In this document: piece after piece, positions 50,154-57,579 of the stretch
Position numbering within the stretch: the first letter of the stretch is position 1
Layout of the letters: every line of letters begins with the position of its first letter
Assembly: GCF_001426745.1 (NCBI RefSeq)
Contig: NZ_LMFI01000010.1
Span: 125,468-189,467, forward strand
DNA: 64,000 nucleotides
From: Nocardioides sp. Root140
Lineage (GTDB): Bacteria; Actinomycetota; Actinomycetes; Propionibacteriales; Nocardioidaceae
Direction of reading: 5' to 3'
Notes under the pieces: model-generated
Database searches by the model: none
What the model was told of the DNA's origin: nothing
Seen by the model: only the letters and a program-made list of their open reading frames with translations
Made by a program: the position numbers and the translations under genes

Positions 50154-51676
50154 CCGGCCGTCTCTACGGCGTCGGGCTCGGCCCCGGCGACCCCGAGCTG
50201 ATCACCCGCAAGGCCGCCCGGCTGATCGGCGAGGCCGACGTGATCGCCTACCACGCAGGGGTCGGCAAGGAGTCGAACGCGCGACGCATCGCGGCCGACC
50301 TGATCCCCGACGGCGTCGTCGAGGAACTGCTGCGCTACCCCGTCACGACCGGCCCGACCGCCCACCCGGGTGGGTACGCCGGCGCGATGGCCGAGTTCTA
50401 CGAGTCCTGTGCCTCCCGGCTGTCTGATCATCTGGCCGCCGGCCGCACGGTCGTCGTACTGGCCGAGGGCGACCCGCTGTTCTACGGCTCGTTCATGTAC
50501 CTCCACGACCGGCTCTCACCGAGGTTCCCGACCGAGGTCGTGCCGGGGGTGCCCGCGTTCGCCGCCGCCACGGCCGTCGTCGCGACACCGCTGGTGCGGC
50601 AGACCGACGTCCTCACCGTCCTGCCGGGCACCCTGCCGGTGCCCGAGCTGGCCCGCCGGCTGGCCGACACAGACGGTGCCATCATCATGAAGCTGGGACG
50701 GCGGTTCCCGGGTGTGGTCGACGCGTTGGCGCAGGCCGGACGTCTCGAGCACGCGTGGTACATCGAGCGCGCCTCGATGCCCGCCGAGCGCTGGATGAAG
50801 GTGACCGACGTCGACCCGTCGTCGGTTCCGTACTTCTCGCTGATCGTCGTGCCCGGTGACTCCCTGACCGACGACCCCGGCGGGCGGAGGCCGGCGCTGG
50901 TTGCGGAGGCCCGGCAGGGTGCGCAACTTCCTCGACCGGCGGCTGCCGAACTGCTCGTGATCGGGCTCGGGCCCGGCCCGGACGACTGGCTGACCCCCGA
51001 GGCCAGCGCGGCACTCGCCGACGTGCAGCACGTGATCGGCTACGCGCCGTACGTCAACCGTGTGCCGCAGCGAGCGGGTCTCACCCGCCACGCGTCCGGC
51101 AACACCGTGGAGGTCGACCGGGCCCGGCTCGCGCTCGAGCTGGCCCGTTCGGGCGAACGGGTCGCGGTGGTCTCCGGCGGTGACGCGGGCGTCTTCGGCA
51201 TGGCGTCGGCGGTCTTCGAGGCGGCCGAGGGCGAGTACGACGACGTGCCCGTGCGCGTGCTCCCCGGGGTCAGCGCGATCCAGGCCGTCGCAGCCCGTGC
51301 CGGTGCTCCCGTGGGCGCCGACTTCGCGGTGATGAGCCTGAGCGACCGGCTCAAGCCGTGGTCCGTCATCGAGGACAGGTTGCGTGCCGTCTCCGAGGCC
51401 GACCTCGTGCTCGGCATCTACAACCCCGCCTCACGTTCGCGCACGGACCAGATCGTCCTGGCCCACAAGGTGCTGCTCGCACACCGCTCCGCGGAGACCG
51501 TGGTCGTGGTCGGGCGTGACATCGGTCGCGCCGAGGAGTCGCTGACCGTCACCACGCTCGGTGAGCTCGACCCCGCGACGATCGACATGAAGTGCCTGCT
51601 GATCATCGGCGCCTCGAGCACCCGGCGTACGGCGAACGGCCAGGTCTGGACGCCCCGCTTCGTCGACCCGTCGTGA
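50150..51676 (+). CDS. cobIJ: Fused precorrin-2 C20-methyltransferase / precorrin-3B C17-methyltransferase
   Basis: Residues 1-255 are CobI (MTGRLYGVGLGPGDPEL, LAEGDPLFYGSFMYLHDRL). From about residue 265 a second SAM methylase starts (LLVIGLGPGPDDWLTPEA), with VSGGDAGVFGMASA and LGIYNPASRSRTDQI, which is CobJ. The two act at different stages of ring contraction, on either side of CobG. The fusion is known in actinobacteria. The last codons and stop lie inside an inverted copy of the 21-bp repeat family. Confidence 0.95.
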   Translation: MTGRLYGVGLGPGDPELITRKAARLIGEADVIAYHAGVGKESNARRIAADLIPDGVVEELLRYPVTTGPTAHPGGYAGAMAEFYESCASRLSDHLAAGRTVVVLAEGDPLFYGSFMYLHDRLSPRFPTEVVPGVPAFAAATAVVATPLVRQTDVLTVLPGTLPVPELARRLADTDGAIIMKLGRRFPGVVDALAQAGRLEHAWYIERASMPAERWMKVTDVDPSSVPYFSLIVVPGDSLTDDPGGRRPALVAEARQGAQLPRPAAAELLVIGLGPGPDDWLTPEASAALADVQHVIGYAPYVNRVPQRAGLTRHASGNTVEVDRARLALELARSGERVAVVSGGDAGVFGMASAVFEAAEGEYDDVPVRVLPGVSAIQAVAARAGAPVGADFAVMSLSDRLKPWSVIEDRLRAVSEADLVLGIYNPASRSRTDQIVLAHKVLLAHRSAETVVVVGRDIGRAEESLTVTTLGELDPATIDMKCLLIIGASSTRRTANGQVWTPRFVDPS

Positions 51677-51756
51677 GTTTCGGTTCGGGCGCTGAACTGG
51701 CGACAGGTCACTCAGAACTGGCGACAGGTCGATCGAGACTGGCGACGGGTCAGCGC
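51665..51756. repeat. Family-A 21-bp repeats: one inverted unit plus three direct units spanning two gene ends
   Basis: An inverted-orientation unit (GACCCGTCGTGAGTT at 51665) covers the cobIJ stop. It is followed by three units with core GAACTGGCGACAGGTC at 51694, 51715 and about 51736. The last covers the cobM stop (51750). The inverted and direct units can pair as a hairpin, so the array may serve as the terminator between these convergent genes. Confidence 0.85.
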
Positions 51757-52514
51757 TTGAGGGAACGGTCGCGGGCGGGGTCGTAGAGGTAGGACTCGGC
51801 CATCTCGTGCGTGACGAGCGACGGGTCGATGGCGGGACCGACCATGATCAACGCGGCCTGGCGCAGGTCCGCGGCCTCGACCTGGTCGGCGATGCCGGCG
51901 AGGGTGCCACGCAGCACCAGCTCCGACGGCTGGCTCACCCGGGACACCACGGCAGCCGGGCAGCCGGGCCCGTAGTGCTCCGCCAGCCGCGTCGCCAGCT
52001 CACGGGCGCGGGTGATGGCCAGGTGCAGCACCAGCGTCGCGCCGGTGGCCGCGAAGTTGTCGAGGGTCTCCCCCGACGGCATCTCCGTCGACCGGGCCTG
52101 AGCGCGGGTGAGCACCACCGACTGGGCCAGCTTCGGCACGGTCAGCTCGCGGCCGAGCGCGGCGGCCGCGGCGGCGTACGCGGGAATGCCGGGCGTGACG
52201 TCCCACGGCACCTGCGCGGCGTCGAGTCGTCGGGTCTGCTCGGCCAGCGCCGAATAGACCGACGGGTCCCCCGAGGTGAGGCGTACGACGTCCTGCCCGG
52301 ACGCGTGCGCGTTGACCATCACCGCCGTCATCTGGTCGAGGTCGAGGTCCTGGGTGTCGACGCGGACGGCGTCGGCTCGGCAGTGCGAGAGCACCTCGTC
52401 GTCGAGATAGGTGCCGGGATAGAGCACGACATCGGCCCCGGACAACAACGTCGCCGCGCGCAGGGTGATCAGGTCGGCCGCACCGGGGCCGGCGCCGACG
52501 AAGTGGATGGTCAT
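51750..52514 (-). CDS. cobM: Precorrin-4 C11-methyltransferase
   Basis: The 254-residue SAM methylase has MTIHFVGAGPGAADLITLRA, LTSGDPSVYSALAEQ and VTPGIPAYAAAAAALGREL, with YPGTYLDDEVLSHC typical of CobM/CbiF. It methylates C11 of precorrin-4. The ATG at 52514 overlaps the cobL stop by 4 bp. Its C-terminal codons and stop fall in the 21-bp repeat array. Confidence 0.94.
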   Translation of the reverse strand: MTIHFVGAGPGAADLITLRAATLLSGADVVLYPGTYLDDEVLSHCRADAVRVDTQDLDLDQMTAVMVNAHASGQDVVRLTSGDPSVYSALAEQTRRLDAAQVPWDVTPGIPAYAAAAAALGRELTVPKLAQSVVLTRAQARSTEMPSGETLDNFAATGATLVLHLAITRARELATRLAEHYGPGCPAAVVSRVSQPSELVLRGTLAGIADQVEAADLRQAALIMVGPAIDPSLVTHEMAESYLYDPARDRSLKR

Positions 52515-53713
52515 GACTGCTCCTTGACGAGGGCCCACTGGGTGACGGTGCGGGCGGGGGTCCACCCGGTGAAGGTGCCGATCGGTGCCGCGGTCTCGAC
52601 CTGGTGCCGGGTCAGCTCGCCGCCGTACTCCTTGTGGGCCGCGGCCAGCACGACCTCGGTCTCGACGGTGACTCCGTGGACGACCAGACGACCGCCAGAT
52701 CCCAGTGCAGCAAGGGAATTCTCGATCACCCCGTCAACTGTGGCACCGCCACCGACGAAGATCGCATCGGGCTTCGGCAGGCCGGCGAGGGCCGCGGGCG
52801 CCCGCCCTTCGACGACCTTCAGCGCGGGTACGCCGAGGGCCAGCGCGTTGCGCGTGATGCGGGCGGCACGCTCGGCGTTGCCTTCGACGGCGATCGTGCG
52901 GCAGGTGTGGTGGGCCCGCATCCACTCGATGCCGACGGAGCCGGCACCGGCGCCGACGTCCCAGAGCAGTGCGCCGGGGGTGGGGGCGAGCCGGGCCAGT
53001 GCCGAGGCACGCAGGTCGCGCTTGGTCAGCTGTCCGTCGTGCTCGAAGGCGTCGTCGGGAAGGCCCGCCGACCAGCCGCCGACGAGGGGCCCGACGAGCT
53101 CGAGGGCGATCACGTTGAGCTGGGGCGCGCGGCCTCCCCACTCCGCAGCCGTCGTGTTGAGGCGGGTCTCGTCGCGCGAACCCAGGTCGGCCAGCACGGT
53201 CATCTTCGACTCGCCGTAGCCGGCACCGACGAGCAGTGCGGCGACCTCTGCCGGCGTACCGGCGTCGGAGGAGAGCACCACGAGCCGGTGCCCGGGCGCG
53301 AGTGCGCGCAGCACCGCGTGGGCGTCGCGACCGACGGCACTGACCACGTCGACCGCCTCGGAGTCCCAGCCCATGCGGGCGCGGGCCAGTGCCACCGAGG
53401 AGACGGCGGGTTCGACGACGACGGCGCTGCGCCCGAGCAGGTCGACCAGGGTGCCGCCGATGCCCGAGACGAACGGGTCACCCGAGGCCAGGGCGACCAC
53501 GCGTCGGCCGTCGTACTTCCACAACAGGGCGGGCAGGCCGTCGCGCAGCGGAGAGGGCCACGGCTCGCGCACCTGGCCGGGCACGTCGGGCAGCATGTCG
53601 AGATGGCGGGTCCCGCCGAGGACCACCTCGGCGTCGAGCACGCGCTGGCGGAGGGCGGCCGTGACGCCGGGCCAGCCGTCCGCGCCGATACCGATGACGG
53701 TGACTGCTGACAT
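52511..53713 (-). CDS. cobL: Precorrin-6Y C5,15-methyltransferase (decarboxylating), CbiE-CbiT fusion
   Basis: Residues 1-205 are the CbiE-type methylase (VTVIGIGADGWPGVTAALRQRVL, LASGDPFVSGIGGTL). Residues about 225-400 are the CbiT-type methylase/decarboxylase (LLWDVGAGAGSVGIEWMRAH, the SAM-binding glycine loop, and DAIFVGGGATVDGVIE). It methylates C5 and C15 and decarboxylates the C12 acetate. It heads the small cobL-cobM operon, which has no riboswitch that I can see. Confidence 0.95.
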   Translation of the reverse strand: MSAVTVIGIGADGWPGVTAALRQRVLDAEVVLGGTRHLDMLPDVPGQVREPWPSPLRDGLPALLWKYDGRRVVALASGDPFVSGIGGTLVDLLGRSAVVVEPAVSSVALARARMGWDSEAVDVVSAVGRDAHAVLRALAPGHRLVVLSSDAGTPAEVAALLVGAGYGESKMTVLADLGSRDETRLNTTAAEWGGRAPQLNVIALELVGPLVGGWSAGLPDDAFEHDGQLTKRDLRASALARLAPTPGALLWDVGAGAGSVGIEWMRAHHTCRTIAVEGNAERAARITRNALALGVPALKVVEGRAPAALAGLPKPDAIFVGGGATVDGVIENSLAALGSGGRLVVHGVTVETEVVLAAAHKEYGGELTRHQVETAAPIGTFTGWTPARTVTQWALVKEQS

Positions 53714-53731
53714 GGGGCCGACCCTAATCGG

Positions 53732-54523
53732 TCAGCGAGCCATCGCGAACCAGCGTCCGCCGCGACGCCCCACCTCGATGGGGTGGTCGAACGTCTCCGT
53801 GACCAGGTCGGAGGTCAGCGTCTGCTCCACCGGACCGGCCGCGACGATGCGACCCGCGCGCAGGAGGACGGCGTGGGTGATCGACGCCGGGAGCTCCTCG
53901 AAGTGATGGGTGACCGTCACCGACGTGAGCCCCGGAATCACGTTCGGCAGGTCGGTGATGGTGTGGATCATCTGCTCGCGGGCGGCCACGTCGAGCCCGG
54001 TGCTCGGCTCGTCGAGCAGCAGCAACGGCGGGTCGGGCATCAGCGCCCGGGCGATCAGTGCGCGACCGCGTTCCCCCTGCGACATGGTGTGCCAGTGCGG
54101 GTCGTCGGCGTCGATGCCCAGGGTCTTCATCAGCAGGTGTGCTCGCTCGTGGGTCTCGGACGACGGGGTCCAGCGCGGCACCATCTCGTTGGTGCCGGTC
54201 TCGCCGGTGAGCACGACCTGCTCCACGGAGAGGTTCGTGCCGATCTGGTGGCGCGGGTTCACGTGACCGATCGAGCGCCGCAGCTCGCGCAGGTCGACCC
54301 GGCCCAGCTTGTGGCCGAGCACGTGCACCTCGCCCCGGCTCGGGAAGGTGACCGCGCCGAGGATGTTGAGCAGGGTGGTCTTGCCGGCACCGTTGGGTCC
54401 GATCAGGGCCCAGTGCTCACCACGGCGGACGGTCAGCGAGATGTCGTCGAGCAGGGTGCGACCGCCGCGGGTGAAGGCGACGTCGCGCAGCTCCAGGGCA
54501 TGGCCGGCATTGCTTGCGCTCAC
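53732..54523 (-). CDS. Orphan ABC transporter ATP-binding protein
   Basis: The Walker A motif is GPNGAGKTT (42-50), the signature is the variant MSQGERGRA in place of LSGGQ, and the Walker B is PLLLLDEPSTGLD, with the switch His in VTVTHHFEEL. No permease or binding protein gene is adjacent. The ModF-like variant signature and lack of partners suggest a non-transport or a remote-partner role. Its place between cobL and the chelatase operon makes cobalt or corrinoid handling possible but unproven. The GTG at 54523 is chosen; an upstream extension to 54619 would run into the R3 promoter region. Confidence 0.72.
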   Translation of the reverse strand: MSASNAGHALELRDVAFTRGGRTLLDDISLTVRRGEHWALIGPNGAGKTTLLNILGAVTFPSRGEVHVLGHKLGRVDLRELRRSIGHVNPRHQIGTNLSVEQVVLTGETGTNEMVPRWTPSSETHERAHLLMKTLGIDADDPHWHTMSQGERGRALIARALMPDPPLLLLDEPSTGLDVAAREQMIHTITDLPNVIPGLTSVTVTHHFEELPASITHAVLLRAGRIVAAGPVEQTLTSDLVTETFDHPIEVGRRGGRWFAMAR

Positions 54524-54607
54524 CACGCAACCGTACGACGTACACCGGGCCTTCCTGCCCGGGTGGTGGCCACGTGGACAACCCGGTGGCGCGACCGGAT
54601 ACCGTGG

Positions 54608-54775
54608 CGCCGAAGGCACGAGGTGCCCCGAAGGTCGCCGTCATCCGACGGAGGTCGAGGGGAGAATCTGGGAAGCCGGTGAGAATCCGGCACAGGGCCC
54701 GCTGCGGTGACTCAGGCATTCCGTCCGACGGAGTGACCTCGAGAAGTCCGAAGACCGGCCTCGCGCCGCCACCAG
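54608..54775 (+). ncRNA. Cobalamin riboswitch R3 (controls the ChlI/ChlD fusion, cobO and cobB-cobC)
   Basis: The core GGGAAGCCGGTGAGAATCCG is followed by GGCACAGGGCCCGCTGCGGTGA and then GAAGTCCGAAGACCGGCC, in the expected B12-box order. The 5' arm GAAGGCACGAGGTGCC forms a small hairpin. A -10-like TACCGT (54600-54605) is just upstream. The leader ends about 30 nt before the ATG at 54806. Confidence 0.9.
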
Positions 54776-54805
54776 TTCGTTGGCGAATGAGAGCGGGAGC
54801 CCCCA

Positions 54806-56965
54806 ATGCCACAGCCCCACCCTGTCCAGCGCTATCCCTTCAGCGCGGTCGTCGGTTCCGACGACATGGCCCTCGCCCTGGTCCTCACCACGATCTCCCC
54901 GTCCGTCGGCGGAGTCCTCGTGCGCGGGGAGAAGGGCACTGCGAAGTCGACGATGGTGCGCGCACTTGCCGCAGTGCTGCCGTCGATCGAGGTGATCGCC
55001 GGCGACCGGTTCTCCACCGATCCCCACGAGGCCCACCCCCTCTCCCCCGACGGCCCGTTCGCCGCGGACGTCGACACCGAGACCCGACCAGTGCGCCTGG
55101 TCGAGCTGCCGGTCGGCGCCACCGAGGACCGCGTGCTCGGCTCGCTGCACCTCGAGAAGGCGCTCTCGTCGGGCGTCGCCGAGTACGAACCCGGCCTGCT
55201 GGCCCGCGCGCATCGCGGCATCCTCTACGTCGACGAGGTCAACCTGCTCCACGACCACCTCGTCGACCTGCTGCTCGACGCCGCCGCGATGGGCCGCTCG
55301 ACCGTCGAGCGTGACGGCGTCTCGGTCGAGCACGCCGCCCGCTTCGTGCTGGTCGGCACGATGAATCCCGAAGAGGGCGAGCTGCGCCCGCAGCTGCTCG
55401 ACCGCTTCGGCCTGACCGTCGAGGTCGCCGCACCGCGCGACCCGGCCCTGCGGGTCGAGGTGGTCCGCCGCCGGATCGCGTTCGAGACCGACCCTGCCGC
55501 CTTCGCCGCGGCGTACGCCGACTCCGAGCGGGCACTGACCGACCGGATCCTGGCCGCCCAGAAGCTGGTCGACCAGGTTGCCCTCGGCGACGCCGCCCTG
55601 CTCAAGATCGCCGAGATCTGCGCCGCGTTCGACGTCGACGGCATGCGCGCCGACATCGTCACGGCCCGCGCCGCGGTCGCGCACGCCGCCTGGCACGGTC
55701 GTACGTCGGTCGCCCGCGAGGACGTCCGTGCGGCGGCCCGGTTGTCGTTGCCGCACCGGCGACGCCGCAACCCGTTCGACGCACCCGGGATCGACGAGGA
55801 CCTGCTCGACCAGCTGCTCGGTGACGACGACTTCCCGCCCGAGCCGGACGGCCCTGATGACGACGGTCCGGGCGACGGTGGGCCGGGTGACGGTGGAACT
55901 GGCGACGGTGGAACTGGCGACGGTGGAACTGGCGACGGTGGGCCGGGCGACGACAACGCGGGCGACGATGGTCTCGAGACGGGCGCTGGCGCGCCCTCCT
56001 CGACCAACGAAGGAGGCCGCGCGCCCTCCTCGACCAACGAGGAAGCAGGCGCGCCCTCCTCGACCAACGAGGAAGCGGGCGCCACCTCCTCGACCGACGA
56101 GGCTGGCGCGCAGGACGTCCCGGTTGCCGAGGAGGTGGCCCGCACGCACGCGCCGTACCGCCCCAAGCTGTTCACGGTCACCGGCACCGGAGCGGGCGAG
56201 TCCGGGCGGCGCAGCCGCGCGGTCACCTCGTCGGGCCGCCGGATCGGCGCGACGAAGGCGACCGGCCGGGGCGGTTCGATCCACCTGACCGAGACCATCC
56301 GGGCCGCCGCACCCCATCAGGTGATCCGCGGCCGGGTCGGGGGCGCGCTGACCTTCCGGGCCAGCGACCTGCGCGTGGCGACCAAGGAGGGCCACGAGTC
56401 GAACCTGATCCTCTTCTGTGTCGACGCGTCCGGCTCCATGGCTGCGAAGAAGCGCATGGAGCAGGTCAAGACCGCGATCCTCTCGCTGCTGCTCGACGCC
56501 TACCAGCGCCGCGACAAGGTCGGGCTGATCACCTTCCGCGGGAACGACGCACAGCTCGCCCTGCCGCCCACGAACTCGGTCGACATCGCCGCCGCCCGGC
56601 TCGAACAGCTGCCCGCCGGTGGTCGTACGCCGCTCGCCGAGGGCCTGCTCAAGGCGGCCGAGGTGCTGCGCCTCGAGCGCATCCGCGACCCGCGTCGCCG
56701 TCCGCTGCTGGTGGTGGTCACCGACGGACGGGCCACGTCCGGGGCGGACGCCGTACAACGCTCGCGGCAGGTGGCGACGCACCTCGCTGCCCAGGGCACG
56801 GCGTCGCTGGTCATCGACTGCGAGGTCGGCCGGTTCCGGATGGGCCTGGCCGACGCGCTGGCCACCGACCTGATGGCCGAGTACGTGCCCGTCGGCGAGG
56901 TCAGCGCCAGTGCACTGACCGGCGCCGTCCACGGATCGCTCGGCACGACAGAAGGAGCGGCCTGA
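54806..56965 (+). CDS. Putative cobaltochelatase ATPase: ChlI-type AAA+ domain fused to ChlD-type VWA domain
   Basis: Residues 1-330 are a MoxR/ChlI AAA+ ATPase: GEKGTAKST (41-49), GILYVDEVNLL (Walker B) and GTMNPEEGELRPQLLDRFGLTVEV. Residues about 353-433 are a repeat-rich acidic linker (GDGGT and AGAPSSTNEE repeats). The C-terminal domain is a VWA fold with the MIDAS motif D540-A-S-G-S. This is the actinobacterial counterpart of CobS and CobT, working with CobN to insert cobalt. It overlaps cobO by 1 bp. The linker is built from 15-bp and 30-bp tandem DNA repeats. Confidence 0.9.
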   Translation: MPQPHPVQRYPFSAVVGSDDMALALVLTTISPSVGGVLVRGEKGTAKSTMVRALAAVLPSIEVIAGDRFSTDPHEAHPLSPDGPFAADVDTETRPVRLVELPVGATEDRVLGSLHLEKALSSGVAEYEPGLLARAHRGILYVDEVNLLHDHLVDLLLDAAAMGRSTVERDGVSVEHAARFVLVGTMNPEEGELRPQLLDRFGLTVEVAAPRDPALRVEVVRRRIAFETDPAAFAAAYADSERALTDRILAAQKLVDQVALGDAALLKIAEICAAFDVDGMRADIVTARAAVAHAAWHGRTSVAREDVRAAARLSLPHRRRRNPFDAPGIDEDLLDQLLGDDDFPPEPDGPDDDGPGDGGPGDGGTGDGGTGDGGTGDGGPGDDNAGDDGLETGAGAPSSTNEGGRAPSSTNEEAGAPSSTNEEAGATSSTDEAGAQDVPVAEEVARTHAPYRPKLFTVTGTGAGESGRRSRAVTSSGRRIGATKATGRGGSIHLTETIRAAAPHQVIRGRVGGALTFRASDLRVATKEGHESNLILFCVDASGSMAAKKRMEQVKTAILSLLLDAYQRRDKVGLITFRGNDAQLALPPTNSVDIAAARLEQLPAGGRTPLAEGLLKAAEVLRLERIRDPRRRPLLVVVTDGRATSGADAVQRSRQVATHLAAQGTASLVIDCEVGRFRMGLADALATDLMAEYVPVGEVSASALTGAVHGSLGTTEGAA
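55876..55950 (+). repeat. 15-bp tandem repeats in the chelatase linker
   Basis: Five 15-bp units at 55876-55950 encode Gly-Asp-Gly-Gly-(Thr/Pro). The three central copies are identical (CGGTGGAACTGGCGA), which indicates recent slippage. They contain GAACTGGCGAC, the same 11-mer as the core of the 21-bp family-A repeats; this may be chance. Confidence 0.85.
55981..56100 (+). repeat. Four 30-bp tandem repeats in the chelatase linker
   Basis: Units start at 55981, 56011, 56041 and 56071 and share GCGCCCTCCTCGACCAACGA. They encode decapeptides of the form AGAPSSTNEE. The core CCTCCTCGACCAACGAGG resembles the half-site GGTTGAGGAGGGC of the large inverted repeat in the cobB-cobC linker. Confidence 0.9.
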
Positions 56966-57579
56966 TGGCCAAGGGAGTCCCCGCACACGTCCCCGACGAC
57001 GGGCTGACCACGGCGCAGCGCCGCAACCAGCCGTTGCTGATGGTCAACACCGGCGACGGCAAGGGCAAGTCGACGGCCGCGTTCGGGCTGGCCATCCGCT
57101 CCTGGAACCAGGGGTGGAACGTCGGCGTCTTCCAGTTCGTGAAGTCCGCCAAGTGGCGCATCGGCGAGCAGACCGTGCTCGAACGGCTCGGAGAGCTGCA
57201 CACCGAGACCGGCGAGGGCGGCCCGGTCGAGTGGCACAAGATGGGCTCGGGCTGGTCGTGGAGCCGCAAGGAGGGCACCGACGAGGACCACGCCCGCGAC
57301 GCCGCCGAGGGCTGGGCGGAGGTCAAGCGCCGCATCGCGGAGGAGCGCCACGACCTCTACGTGCTCGACGAGTTCACCTACCCGATGGAGTGGGGTTGGG
57401 TCGATGTCGACGACGTCGTCGAGACGCTGGTCAACCGACCGGGTCGGCAGTACGTCGTGATCACCGGCCGCCGCGCGAACCCGAGGCTGGTCGAGGCCGC
57501 CGACCTGGTCACCGAGATGACCAAGGTCAAGCACCAGATGGACCGCGGCCAGAAGGGCCAGCGGGGCATCGAATGGTAG
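56965..57579 (+). CDS. cobO: Cob(I)yrinic acid a,c-diamide adenosyltransferase
   Basis: The P-loop is GDGKGKS at residues 30-36 (MVNTGDGKGKSTAAFG), followed by VGVFQFVKSAKWRIGEQ and DLYVLDEFTYPMEWGWVD. This is the CobO/CobA type, which transfers the adenosyl group from ATP to cobalt. The length of 204 residues is normal. The start shares one base with the upstream stop, and the stop overlaps the next start by 7 bp. Confidence 0.96.
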   Translation: MAKGVPAHVPDDGLTTAQRRNQPLLMVNTGDGKGKSTAAFGLAIRSWNQGWNVGVFQFVKSAKWRIGEQTVLERLGELHTETGEGGPVEWHKMGSGWSWSRKEGTDEDHARDAAEGWAEVKRRIAEERHDLYVLDEFTYPMEWGWVDVDDVVETLVNRPGRQYVVITGRRANPRLVEAADLVTEMTKVKHQMDRGQKGQRGIEW

